This document shows, in pieces, positions 22,499 to 33,450 of a stretch of 64,000 nt of DNA; position 1 is the first letter of the stretch, and every line of letters begins with the position of its first letter. The position numbers and the translations under genes are program-made. Location: the NCBI GenBank assembly GCA_003952965.2, contig CM025849.1, positions 26,292,016-26,356,015 on the forward strand. Direction: 5' to 3'. Source of the DNA: Morella rubra. Lineage: Eukaryota; Streptophyta; Magnoliopsida; Fagales; Myricaceae. The notes beneath the pieces are model-generated. The model was not told where the DNA came from. It saw nothing but the letters and a program-made list of their open reading frames with translations, and made no database searches.

Positions 22499-23941
22499 TT
22501 CCGTGAAGCTTCCATTTCCAAGCTATCCGGAGAAGTGGCAAGTATTTTAGGCAATAACCAAATGCCTATACATTACTATCTCGTCCCTTTTACTGTCTCC
22601 TACATGACGAAAGGATACTGGCTCCACTGACCTGCTAGAAGGGAAGACACCTCTTCTTTCTCTCTCTCTCTATCACACATAGATGCATGTGGGATTAACC
22701 CTCTTTTTAGTCGAGGATGGGAAGGAGGCACACCGAGGACCGAGGACAGGACAACTATGTCCGATGGCCTTCATCTTGAGCTATTCCTTGTTTCGTCAAG
22801 CTTCATGTAAGATTCTTATGCGTGAACAAACTTAATCTGGGTTTTCCCTTAATATAAAATTGTGTTTGGTTTAAACCCCATGGATGTATGCAAGCTGGCT
22901 CAAAGATTCTTAGTTCAAGATGAACACTGCTCCTGTGATGTTGGTATCGGTCTGTAACTGTTATGTCTCAAAGAACGTGTATGATTTCATATAATAACCT
23001 CTTTTACATCAGTTTAACACTTCTTTATCTTTTCCTTCCATGTTTTTTTCCTTTTATATACACTGAGCACTAAAGCTCTTCACTGCTGTGTTTCCTAGCT
23101 TAATTGCTTTCACTTGGAAGCCAAGACTGATGAATCAGATTTTCACTGTAGTTTTGATTTGGATATACTCATTTTTCTAAGTTTTTGTTGAAAGATAGGT
23201 ACGCCATTATAAAATGGAAGTCTGATTGATAATTAAAACTGCAAAATTTACATTAAATAATAAAAATTAAACATAATAGCTAATGACAAGCATGTTGGTC
23301 ATCAACCAGAAAAAATAAGTGTCAAATGACATGAGTAAATATTAGTGGACTTCAGACCCGGGAGTTCATTAGTCCACTGCATGCACTCAAGTCAGCACTT
23401 CTGGCCAGCACCTCCAACACCGCATGTGCCAAGGCTGATGAAAAGCTTGTTCTGCAAGCCCCAATGTACTACCAAAGCCCATGATCAATCATACTTCGAA
23501 AGAGTCTTTACTAAATTCTCCAGAAAGAAAACCGTGTGTCATCATCCCCGAAAACGTACCAACGCACGTTAGAATATACATGCATACGTCTTCCACGCCC
23601 GGTTTGCAGCCACTGACTGCCCCGACCTGCCAACTCCCTCTATACCTGATCCGCTACTACATGCACACAGCTGGATCGTTGTCGTTGCTTTTGCTTCCAG
23701 TACTGACAAGAGTACCACTTCCTCCTCTACCAACCAACCCACCAACTCATAGAAACGCAGCACGATGCTAGCTTCCAGTATGTCAAGGAAAGCAGAGAGA
23801 TCTAGGAAAGACAAGGAAATATCGGGCAAAAACACGACGAAAGAAAATGGCAGTGGATTTTCTCACTCTTTCTCCAAAAACTTGAGATACCCTCGAAAGA
23901 GAAGTTAGGTTTCGAGTTGTCCGTCATCGATGCGGTCCTCA

Positions 23942-24250
23942 TGGAGTCAAATGAGTGCTGCATTGCGTTTTGGGTGTTAGGGAAAAAGGGTAATTTCGTG
24001 CTACGTTTCTATTAATGAAAGAGACGACATTTTGCTCATGTGAGTTGTTCCTGTGACCTGGCGCTGAAGTGATGCCATGTGTCATCGTTGCTGATGTGGC
24101 AAAGAGCACCGTTATGAAATTGGACGGAGGAGTGACGGAAGAGTGTTTTTGTAAAACAAAAATACGGAAGGACTAAAATTTTGAAAATTAAAAGTGAAGG
24201 ACTAAATTGAAAAAGTGACCAAAAGTCAAGGACTAAAATATCAATTTCCC
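23942..24250 (-). repeat. Right terminal inverted repeat of the Mutator-like element
   Basis: About 309 bp, read on the minus strand from GGGAAATTGATATTTTAG. It pairs with 21764-22076 and is followed by the 9-bp target duplication. Confidence 0.9.
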
Positions 24251-24479
24251 TTTTTTAAAACAATGAGAAATATGTTTCAAAGACCATATTAAGCAGTAGC
24301 AGCAGTCATCTTACGACTGAGTTTCCTAAAAAATGTGCTCTTCAATGGAAACGGAAGACCCAACCTGGAGTTTAAAGACGACGGCGAGCTCTGTTCGTCC
24401 TTCTCCTACGTCTCAAGTGAACTGGGTTGCGTGTTTCTGAATTCCAGTGACACCAAGTATTTTTTTTATCTTCCCAACA

Positions 24480-24790
24480 TTTTCGTTCGAACGACATGTA
24501 ACACCGTTCGAACATAGTGCGTTGAAGTTAAATAGTGCGTGTAAGGAACAACCGTTCAAACGGTCTATATCCTGCGAACGAAAATTATGTTACACGGTGC
24601 ATTTAAGCATTGGTAGGTGATATATTCGTTCAAACAACAGCACATCTGTTCGAATGAAAATGTTAATAAACTCAAACGGTGCGTAGGACTTCTGTTCGAA
24701 CGGCATCTTTCGATCGAACAAACATTATGTTAGACAGTGCGTAGGACATCCGTTCAAAAGCCTGGTTTCGTTCGATCTAAGTTTACGTAT
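24480..24790. repeat. Cluster of CGTTCGAACG-type palindromic repeats (left)
   Basis: Within 310 bp there are about nine copies of a 10-bp palindrome or close variants (CGTTCGAACG at 24483; CGTTCGAAC, CGTTCAAACG, TGTTCGAACGG and CGTTCGATC later). They are interspersed with a second recurring phrase, ATTATGTTA-C/G-AC-GGTGC. The spacing is irregular. The same palindrome family occurs at 13940-14100 and 27125-27515. It resembles a transposase-binding sub-terminal array; no such function is shown. Confidence 0.75.
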
Positions 24791-25392
24791 CAAATAGACC
24801 TTATAATTTCGTATAGAGGATTTAAATACTAACTTAAATTTTCTGTGAAGATAAAATCATGTTTAATTTACTTATATTAAACTAAGTTCTTGTATCAATG
24901 TAAAAGTTATTTTTCATTATACAAATATAGTGGATTTAAATATGAAAAATTAGAAAATATTCTTTTCGTGTATCTAGTTCTTTTGTCATATGATTAGATG
25001 TCTCATTATATATATATATATATATATAGTAAACTATATAATATTTTTCTCTTGATATTTTTTCAATGACTAATGTAGTGAATTTAAATATTGCAATTAT
25101 AGAACCAAAGTAGAATATCTTTATAATCTAATTGATCATTAAAAGGGGCAAAAAAGTTTCTCATAAAAGCTGCAATACTAGTGAGTTATCATAATAATGT
25201 CTCGATAGTCATAATAACATAAAAACCATGTCAATACATAATATCCCAAAATGTACGATACAAAAATACTAAAACATCTCAATAGTCATAATAAAAATAT
25301 ACGGTAAAAGACACAACATACTTAAAACACTAACTGATCAAGTCTCACACAAAATACTAAGATAGTAGATAATCAAGTGTCTCGCTCCTTCC

Positions 25393-26440
25393 TTAGTTCA
25401 CGGATCTCCTTTCAATCTTTTCAAATCGCTTGTCCATCCGCATCGTAAACTCATCCAATAGCATGTCCATCCATGGAGGACGCTCGACCTGGCTCAAGAA
25501 GCTCTGACCAACCTCATAAGTGGATCTTCCTCCTCGTCGTGTGGGATGGCTACGAGGAGGTGGTCCGCCATCCATGGTGTCCTCATATGGATCGACATCC
25601 CCAGTAACATGTGCTCCAGCATGAGGAAGATAAGTTACACTACGACTGAACGTAGTATGACTTAATGGCCCAATTGGAGTTCGTATCTTCTCATTAGGCA
25701 AAATAGGAACACCAGTAGCTACCAACATGCGCGAGATCAGCAAGCCATGTGGGAGACCATCTCGCTCGGATGTATACCATGCATCTCGAAGTATCTATTG
25801 CAAAATAAGAGCCGGGAGATCGATTGAAGTCTGACGCACAACCATAACAAGCAAGAAGATGAAGCGCCATAACCGATCGAGTCTGATGCGCAACCATATC
25901 GGTTTGGTGATGTTTCGGCGCCACGTCCAAAACGACAATAAGATGAAACATTCGGAAGAATGCTGTCAGATCTCGATGGTATATCAATCTAGACAACACA
26001 GTCATATTTTCACTCATCACTTCCTTCACACTTCTTCCGGTGTCATGTCAAACAAAGGACCAATGGTCGAGTTTGCCATCTCTTGGGGTCTCATTAATCC
26101 AATAAACTGAGCAATTATGTTAGCTGATAGTATGAAAAAGACTCTCCTCAATTGGATAATCATTGACTCAACATTAGCATCAACAGTGAGAACTTGTATA
26201 TAGAAGTCACGCACAAGATCGACATATACATCACCAGTAGATTCGAGAAACTAAGCCCATCCCCTCTCTCAAAGTTAGACTGTATGCTATGACCTTCATA
26301 CTCTAAATCGTTGAAATCCCTCAAGCAACAACTCGCTCAATAACAACCGGTCTCTTGTAAATCAACGCTTGATACTGAGCTAGGGATAATGACTGTTGAG
26401 CCGCTTGTGAAGATGAGGAAGCACGTCTTCTTGGTGCCAT
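25393..26440 (-). pseudogene. 'Putative plant transposon protein' (Transposase_32-like), degraded
   Basis: Likely start ATG at 26438-26440 (MAPRRRASSSSQAAQQSLSL) and stop at 25393-25395, a span of about 349 codons. Around 26040-26230 it reads VRDFYIQVLTVDANVES and then FFILSANIIAQFIGLMR, the V-R-E-FY block and following helix typical of this family. At about 25640-25740 it gives LISRMLVATGVPILPNEKI, and at the C-terminus a charged helix (DEFTMRMDKRFEKIERR) like the coiled-coil tail of family members. A stop soon after the N-terminal VIERVVA (near 26340) and at least one frame change break it. Its role is unknown. It is flanked on both sides by CGTTCGAACG-type palindrome clusters, which suggests they are parts of one element. 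Confidence 0.6.
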
Positions 26441-27124
26441 TTTTCAAGCTGCAAAATAATTCAAACTAAAATTAATTCTTATATATTCAAAATAACGTGA
26501 TTATCTAAATAAAATCATTAAACCGCAAGAATATTAATACGTGATAAAAAATACACACACTTTGCAACTCAACAAACAGCCATAGCATAGCCACTTTTTT
26601 AATAATTTTTCTTTCCATTAACCGCACGTACTACAATGGAATGATCTCTGCACTAAGGAAAAAGAGGATCGTATAATTTAGATTGAGTAATTTGGCACAA
26701 CAGAATAATATTTTGCACAATAACAGCAGTAAAAATTTCTATTCCTTGTAATAAAAACATAGACGAAAACATCTTTGCACTAAGAAAAAAAAAAAAAAAC
26801 AACTTGATCACACATAACATATTGTAAGCATAAAGCTACTGTATTGTAAGCATAAAACGTAGACGAAACGTAATCTGAATCTATTGTAAACTAAATATCA
26901 AACGTAGAAGAAACGTAATCTGAATCTATCGTCAACTAAATATCAAACATAGACAAAATGTTAAAGAAAACTATGAAGGAAAATAAGGAAACAGACCGGA
27001 GATGATCCACGTACCTGAGGAAGCGAGGCTAAGCAATCTGGTAACTGAAAATGGAGAGCCTTTCCTTTTTTGAGCGAAAGTGTTGCACCAAACGTAGCGT
27101 GAACATTTGTTATAGCGTGGACAA

Positions 27125-27515
27125 TGCGTTCAAACAAACAAGAACAAACATTCTTTTACAACCAGATCATTTCGAGATGGAGACGACGATTGGTTTTCAT
27201 TTGAACTGTAACATATCGTTCGAACGCCACTTTGACAGATGCCAGAAATCAACGGTTCTACACATAACATGTGGCACAATCCTACCATACCCGTTCGAAC
27301 AGGCGCCCTCTGTTCAAACAGGTTCAGGCATTGCAGGCAACGAAGAGACGTTGCCTGCAACGCCTCACTCACCAGTGAAATAAAGTCAGACATCTGGCTT
27401 TCTCGTTCGAACGGACTATATCTGGTTCGAACGGTTTATGGCATTGCAGGCAACGAAGAGACGTTGCCTGCTATGCCTCACTCACCATTGCAGGCAACAT
27501 CTGTCACTGTTCGTA
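27125..27515. repeat. Cluster of CGTTCGAACG-type repeats with hairpin units (right)
   Basis: Palindromic copies occur at about 27213 (CGTTCGAACG), 27292, 27404 and 27424, with looser copies near 27128, 27311 and 27508. Two near-identical hairpins lie between them. GCAGGCAACG is at 27333-27342 and its exact reverse complement at 27349-27358, with loop AAGAGA. The same structure recurs at 27446-27471, and a half copy near 27490. The hairpin spacing is 113 bp. No gene is supportable here. Confidence 0.8.
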
Positions 27516-27599
27516 CGGATGGAGGGGAATTTGGAAGATGGCAAATGGTAGAACACTTTGTCTCAGTGTGCAACTCTAGGAATGTTAGAGACTGAGCCT

Positions 27600-28402
27600 C
27601 CACATAACATGTCTCTGAGCAGGGCGGAAAGGCTGGTGGTGGGGGCCAATTCCGGTCAAAGGTTGTGCAATGAAGTCGGATTGGCAGGCAACAAGCCAAA
27701 TGTGGCAATTACCATCCATCCGGATGTAAATCTGGGATTGGGTCAGCATATAATTGGACAGACGGAAGATTCACGGGATTCCCATAATGGTGCTACTCTA
27801 CACCGGGTGGATTGTGATCGTGTCATCACTAACCAGGATTCTGTTGACTGTGTAGCGCAATCTACGCGCGTGGGAGCTGTTTTTCAAACTCCTATTGAAG
27901 AGATGCGGGAGCATTTGGGGGTTTTGAAATTAGGCCAGGATGGGCCTCTAGATGGACTACAGCAGAAGTGGGCTAAACCCGGGGAACAATCCTCTGGCCC
28001 ATCTCCTGCTCATATGCTAACATCTGTCGTTGGGTCGTCCGATAGCCCCACTATTTCTGATCCACAGGTTCCAGTAAGCGCCTGTTCAGCCCAAGATGTT
28101 TTCAGGTTTCCTATTGGTTTTAAACAGTGTTGGAGGAAAATGCGCAGCGCGAGGGAAAATCACCGAAGAAGGGTCGAGAGGATGTACGATTATCAGAGAC
28201 CAATTCGAAGCTCCTATTGGCTGAGCTCTTTCATCCTGGTGTTATTAACTCTAGAAAATCTGGGTTGCGCAGAAAAATTACCAAACGCCAGCGTAGTGGA
28301 AAGGGAGGTGTTGTTGAATCTCCAGTTCCACATGATGATGATTCTCTTGTTACTTCACAGGCTAAGGAGGCTGGCCAATCCATGCCCCAAACCTCCCCAT
28401 GA
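27600..28402 (+). pseudogene. LINE ORF1 (C-terminal part)
   Basis: The reading frame is open from before 27600 and ends at the TGA at 28400-28402 after one frame change near 28120-28150. The first frame reads QRLCNEVGLAGNKPNVAITI. The second has a basic stretch (SGLRRKITKRQRSGKGG) and ends SQAKEAGQSMPQTSP. Position, basic C-terminus and the abutting endonuclease ORF identify it as ORF1, the nucleic-acid-binding protein. The N-terminal RNA-binding part is missing. Its stop overlaps the ORF2 start (ATGA). Confidence 0.65.
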
Positions 28403-31400
28403 AGTTAATAGCGTGGAACTGCCGAGGGTTAGGGCGACCTTCGGCATCGAGGGCCCTCCGGGATTTGGTGAAGACCAGAGATCAGGTGGGTATTTTTCTT
28501 TTAGAGAGTAAGCTTGATTGCGGTGCTGTGTCTTGTGTTTTGAAGAAGTTGGGATTTTCTTTTTTTCTTATTGTGCCTCCTATCGGTAGGAAAGAAGTTT
28601 TGGCGTTTTGTTGGCGTCCAAGTTTTTGCTTTAATGTTTTGTGGAAGTCTAAGAATGTGATTCATTTGGAGGTGCAACCGGGTGGGGAGAATCCCGGTTG
28701 TCTTTGTTTGTTGGTCCATGGGCCACCTGTGTGGAAGGAGAAAGAATGCTTTTGGCAGGAGATGAGACAACTTGCTCCGGATGATAATACTCCTTGGCTT
28801 TGCTTGGGAGACTTCAATGATATTGTTCGCCAAAATGAGAAACAAGGACGTAGGAAGGTGATGGCGTCTGGTTCTCCGAGGTTACATCAGTTCACGCAAT
28901 CTATGGGGTTCGTGGATTTGGGATTTGTTGGCTTCAGGTTTACATGGTGTAATAAAAGACCGGGCTTGGCGAATATTCGTGACCGGCTGGATCTGGGGAT
29001 TTCCAACATGTCTTGGAGGATGGCGTTTCCGAACACTGTGATTCACCATTATTCCATCACAAATTCAGATCATGTTACTATAATTCTTTCTTTATTTGAC
29101 ACTGAGTCTACATCTCCTAAGCCTTTTAAGTTTGAACTGTTCCAGACAAGAGAGCGGGCTTGCTATGGGGTGGTGGCCGCAGCTTGGACTGGTGATGATG
29201 ATAGTCCGACTTGCGGTTTACTTAAAAAGATATGGGCAGTCTGTTATGCATTGCGGCAATGGAATAGGAAACATTTCGGGAAAATGCAAGATTCTATCAA
29301 GAGCGTGAAGGACCAGCTTGCTGGTTGTCAACTTGGTGCACCTAGTCAATCAAATTTAAATTTGGAGGCAGATCTGCAACTAGCTTTGGATGAGCAATTG
29401 CATAGGGAGGAAGTTTTGTGGAACCTTTGGAGATGGTATGACGGTATATTTTTTCAGATTCTTTTGGGATGTGGTTGGGGTGAATGTCGTCCGTGCTATC
29501 CAAATTTTTTTATAAATGATAATTTGCTTCCTGCTCTTAACCACACGAATATTACACTAATACCAAACGTTTGAAGTAGTTCTACCAAGCTTATCTCACC
29601 TTTTCAAATGACGTTTGTTCCAGGGCGTGCGATTCAAGATGACTATATTGTTGCAGCGGAAATTTTTCATTGTTTGAATCATAAGCAGGGGCATGGAGGG
29701 TTGATGGCTATTAAAGCCGATATAGAGAAAGCCTATGATAGAGTGGAGTGGAGTTTTGTGTTGACCGTGTTGGAAAAATTTGGTTTTAGCACCAAATGGA
29801 TTCATTGGGTGGAACTTCAATTGAAGAAAATGCCATCCAAAGCCAAACACCTTGGGTTGCCATTGCTTATTCCAAGGTCGAAGGTAGGGGCTGCTGTTGA
29901 GATTAAGGAGAAGTTCTTGAACAAAATAACAGGATGGAAAGTCAAGGTTCTTTCACAAGTCGGGCGCACTTTGATGATCAAGGCGGTAGCAGGAGCAATA
30001 TTGTCATATCTGTTGAGTTACTATGCCATGGCAAAATCCTAGTGCAAGGACCTTGATAGAGAGCTAAAAAATTTTTGGTGGGTGTAGAAGGCCGAGAAGT
30101 CCCGAAATCTCTCATTAAAAGTGTGGACAACAATCTGCACTCCAAAACAGGGCGGTGGACTTGGTATGCGTTTATTTTCTGATGTCAATTCTGCTTTGAT
30201 ATCTAAATTAGTTGGATAATGCTAAACCAACAGGACAGATTATGGGTGTGGGTCTTAGGAGGGAAATATTTGAGAGGGAGTATAGTTCTGGAGGCAGGGG
30301 TGTCTGCTACTGATTCATGGATTTGGAAGAGCATTGTCAAGCATCAGGAGGAGTTGAGGGGTGGGCTATGTTATTAAGTGGGATCTGGGCGTGAAATCTA
30401 TGCTCTACGGGACCCGTGGGTGTGTTCCATTCCTGGTTTCAATCCTATTCCCTGAGATGGTGTCTTGAGTGAGCAGGAGCATCTGAAGGTGAAAGATCTT
30501 ATGACCATGGATGGTTGACATTGGGATGCAGAGAAGATTTTCAATCAGGAGACGTCAGATGCAATTTTACAAATTAGACTTCCAATAGAAGCTCAACATG
30601 ACACATATTTATGGCCGCTTGATCCTAAGGGTGATTTTTCAATTAAGTCGGTGTATAGGATGCTGGTTGCGTGTCGAAGTCCGGGGTTGAGTCCTTTGCG
30701 GCAGGGCAGGTGGAAGGAGCTTTGGAGGCTTAAGATGCATGAGCATCTCAAGCTATTATTATGGAAGGTGACGTGGGAGATTTTACCAACCAAGTGGAAT
30801 GCTGCTGAACGTGTGTGTAGTCATGTGCCTTCAGAAGAAGAATTGTTATGTTCATTGTGTGGGGAGGGTATGGAGACTTTCCATCATTTATTGTTTTTTT
30901 GTCCTTATAGCAGAGGTATCTGGAGTGAGTTGCCCTGGCAAATTAATATAGCTGGTTTTGGTATCGGTTCAGTTGGTGATTGGGTGTCTAAAGTTATCCG
31001 TCCACATCAGCATATTGGGATCCCTCTGGAGGAACAACTATTCTTTCAATTGTATGCAGCAAATGCAATTGACATGCTATGGCACTGTAGGAACGAGGTG
31101 GTGCATGAGGGGAAACGATGTGAAGTTTACGATCTGGCAGTAAGGGTGTGGAGGTTGAGTTGGGAGCATTGGTTTGCTTGGAGGAGGAAGCTGAATCCTG
31201 CTGTTAGTCAGCATTGGCAGCCGCCACCTAAAGAGAGTTTGAAGGTAAACATTGATGTGGCAATTCGTGAAGAATTTGCTGTGGTGGCAGCTCTCATTCA
31301 GGATCATAAGGGTCAGCTTCGTGGCTTTAAAACAGCTCGAATCAGTGCTGTAGAGCCTTTGGTCGGGGAGGCAATGGCCATGAAGATGGGTGTGGAACTT

Positions 31401-31740
31401 GCTTCTCATTTGGGTTATCAAAATATTATACTAGAAGGCGATTCGGAGATTGTTATTTCTGCCTTAATAATATTCCTCAGACTACTGATTGGAGGATTCA
31501 TCCAGTTGTGATGGACACTTTTCTTACTCTTCGGCAGTTGCAGAAAATGGTGTTTCAGTCATATTTGACGTGATGCAAATTCCGCTGTGCATCAATTAGC
31601 TTGTTGGGCTGCTACTGAGTTGATCTCAAGAGGCAATCCCTATAATGTTCAGTATTTTCCTGGTCTCTCTTGGTTGTACATAGAGACTGATCCCCTTGAC
31701 TTGTTGGTTTGTTTTTGGTGGTTTGAATAAGAGTTGGAGT
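28399..31740 (+). pseudogene. LINE ORF2 (endonuclease, RT, zf-RVT, RNase H), deleted and frameshifted
   Basis: ATG at 28399 opens an APE-type endonuclease: KLIAWNCRGLGRPSASRALR, LLESKL, CLGDFNDI, FRFTWCNKR, RDRLDLG and TNSDH. Near 29430 the sequence jumps from the post-endonuclease linker to late pre-RT sequence (LLPALNHTNITLIPNV). RT motif A is present (MAIKADIEKAYDRVEW, about 29704-29751), but after IHWVE the text goes directly to the post-RT HLGLPLLIPRSK, so the catalytic YADD block is deleted. Downstream, 30651-31511 holds a zf-RVT region (CSLCGEGMETFHHLLFFCPY) and an RNase H domain (VNIDVAIREEF, EAMAMKMGVELA, LEGDSEIV). A late HVRRDANSAVHQLA-like piece is near 31550. Dead by deletion and frameshift. 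Confidence 0.9.
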
Positions 31741-31757
31741 TTTGATTAAAAAAAAAA

Positions 31758-31945
31758 GATTTATGAGTAAAAAAAGGGGTTTCGGGGAGCAATGTGAACT
31801 TTGGCGGAGATGGATTTCATGTTATGCAAAGGGTGGACTATCATCATATTCAATGTATGTGATTAGACTTTTTGCCTTATTGTATGAGATGTATTTTGAG
31901 TTTTGACATGCTGGACTTTGCTAGTATTATATTTTAATTTTTTGT
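31758..31945 (+). mobile_element. Older LINE 3' tail fragment (copy A)
   Basis: About 190 bp directly after the poly-A of the LINE above. It matches 39265-39465 closely (shared GGGAGCAATG, AACTTTGGCGGAGAT, ATCATCATATTCAATGT and ACTTTTTGCCTTATTGTATG). The matching copy continues from an RNase-H-like C-terminus, so this is the 3' end of a different LINE. Confidence 0.7.
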
Positions 31946-32086
31946 GGCTACAGAATGCAGAGAAGGGATTTTGAATGCCTAGATAATTCCTAAATAAGGC
32001 TGAGACGTGATTAGTTCCTAAATATCAGCAACTGATTTCCATTAATATCATTTGGAACCTTCAGCTTGTACTTCTCTGTCCATGCA

Positions 32087-32950
32087 TCAAAGCATTCTTC
32101 TCAAGCATTTGATTGTTATGCTAACCTAGGGTGCCCCTGAGGTCAAATCTTTGCTGCCTAATTCATTGCCAAGGAAATAATAAATTGCCTACTCATGCTT
32201 GTTCAAAAAATTGTGACACATAAAGACCAAAACCAAAACTGGGACCCCACTACAATCTAGAAATTGTAATTTGGGAACACCGCCTAATAAGGTTCGGGTT
32301 TCAAAATCTGAATTACATAATTTTACAGAGATCACTAACGGAGTTAAAACAAAACAGTACGATTTGATCAAAAAATCCATAAAAATCAGTTATAGGGATA
32401 TTGTGTTTTTTTTTTTTGGCTTATAGAGATATTGTTTGTTGCACTTCTTAACAAACCATCATTCTCTTCTTTTCTTTTTTTTCTAAGCCAACAAACCATC
32501 ATATCTTAGTTTTGGAAATATTAAACAGAATATTCCATCTAGTAAAATCCCATGAATTTTGATCAGATATTCATCTAATGTTAGAGAAAGGACACAATTA
32601 TTTGGAGCATACTCTTTGCTTATTTTCTGTGGACTTTTCTTTGGTAGAGGTGCAGCCTTATCTACTGTTCTCTTTGATTCTTCTTTTGCAGGTTTTGATG
32701 CACGGATCATATCATACAATCCATCCTCAGTGAGAAAAACAATGCTGTATAATGATGTAAAAAACCTCAGTTAGTGAAGTATAAGAAAATAAGGAACTCA
32801 TAGCAAATCTAGTTGTATGGATCCAAGATTACAGACCCCAGCTCTTTGGCTTTACCAGACTTCCGTCACCCAATATCTTCGTCACATAAAAGATAGTCAT
32901 GAAGAGAGAAGATGTTAATCACAAGCTGATAGTTTTAAGTACCTGTCAAA
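32087..32950 (-). pseudogene. RFC1: Fragment of replication factor C subunit 1 gene (BRCT region), copy A
   Basis: Two neighbouring exon-like stretches with introns kept. The exon at 32613-32744 (minus) reads IVFLTEDGLYDMIRASKPAK and then EESKRTVDKAAPLPKKSPQK, with a good acceptor (TACAG) and a GTATGC donor. The exon at about 32837-32898 reads YLLCDEDIG, a stop, then RKSGKAKELG. Both match the end of the BRCT domain of plant RFC1, the large subunit of the clamp loader that loads PCNA. The rest of RFC1 (AAA+ core) is absent. The acceptor of the second exon looks changed and there is an in-frame stop. About 0.86 kb is closely similar to 55262-56375. Retained introns mean a DNA-level duplication, not retroposition. 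Confidence 0.75.
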
Positions 32951-32984
32951 GATTTGCAAGCTTCCCGCCTTCCCCAACTGCTGA

Positions 32985-33450
32985 TTTATCAGTTAATTGC
33001 TTTTTCAAACTGCTAATTTATCGGTTTAATTTATCATTCCTGTTTTTACCTTTGCTTAGGTGCTATGTTTGTAAAACATATTGTTTTTGCCATTATTGAC
33101 ACAATATGCAAAATCCCTTGCGCCTCTCTCAAGTCACAGCACCAATTTTTTCTTTCTATATTTTGGTTTGGTTTAGACCAACAGACAGAGTAATCAAAAT
33201 CCTAGAAATTTCGAATCACTTGGGTTTTGATTGCTCTGTTGGTCTTTTTATCACAGAATCGGTTGGAATGAAATCCAAACTCTTCTTCTGCTTTTTGTGG
33301 CTTATTTTCTGAGTGGATTCTGTTGGCTGCTGAACTTCGTATTTTTGTATTTCTTTTATGACCCTCTGCCTGTGCAGCATCTTTGAGTGCTCTGAGATGG
33401 TATAATCAAAATCAGGATGCAGTTTTTTGGCTGCTCGTTTATTGTTTGCC
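32985..33450 (+). repeat. Duplicate of the CNL pseudogene 3' flank
   Basis: Collinear with 38600-39060, directly downstream of the CC-NBS-LRR pseudogene. Shared blocks include TTTTCAAACTGCTA, TTAATTTATCATTCC, ATGTTTGTAAAACA and GCTCTGAGATGGTA. It has no coding potential and is best read as the relic 3' flank of another, deleted CNL copy. Confidence 0.65.

Larger units (their letters stand above)
21764..24250. mobile_element. Mutator-like element with long terminal inverted repeats, probably non-autonomous
   Basis: The terminal inverted repeats are about 310 bp each: 21764-22076 begins GGGAAATTGGTATTTTAGTC, and the reverse complement of 23942-24250 begins GGGAAATTGATATTTTAGTC. They match to the ends with scattered substitutions and small indels. 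A perfect 9-bp target duplication (TTTTTTAAA) lies at 21755-21763 and 24251-24259, the size used by Mutator-superfamily transposases. The 1.87-kb interior has no MULE transposase. It does contain GC-richer, gene-like sequence, so this may be a Pack-MULE carrying captured host DNA. It lies within the CACTA-1 region. Confidence 0.9.
27590..31757 (+). mobile_element. L1-type LINE, 5' truncated, with internal deletions
   Basis: A plant L1-clade non-LTR element on the plus strand. It has the 3' part of ORF1, an ORF2 with endonuclease, RT remnants, a zf-RVT domain and an RNase H domain, and it ends in a poly-A run at about 31748-31757. The 5' boundary is not sharp: coding similarity is visible from about 27600, so the start is approximate. 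The downstream flank (31758 on) is an older LINE 3' tail, so this copy appears to have inserted into another LINE. No target duplication was found. Confidence 0.85.

Noticed and set aside
25060-25090. TAATGTAGTG as a possible right end of CACTA-1
   Set aside because: The next bases are AAT rather than CAC, and the inner bases do not mirror the left terminus (no AGCGACGAAAG).
28501-28845. Minus-strand ORF of 114 codons
   Set aside because: Antisense shadow of the LINE endonuclease domain.
31758-31800. Target duplication of the LINE ending at 31757
   Set aside because: The candidate GATTTATGAG after the poly-A has no copy near the 5' end around 27560-27620.
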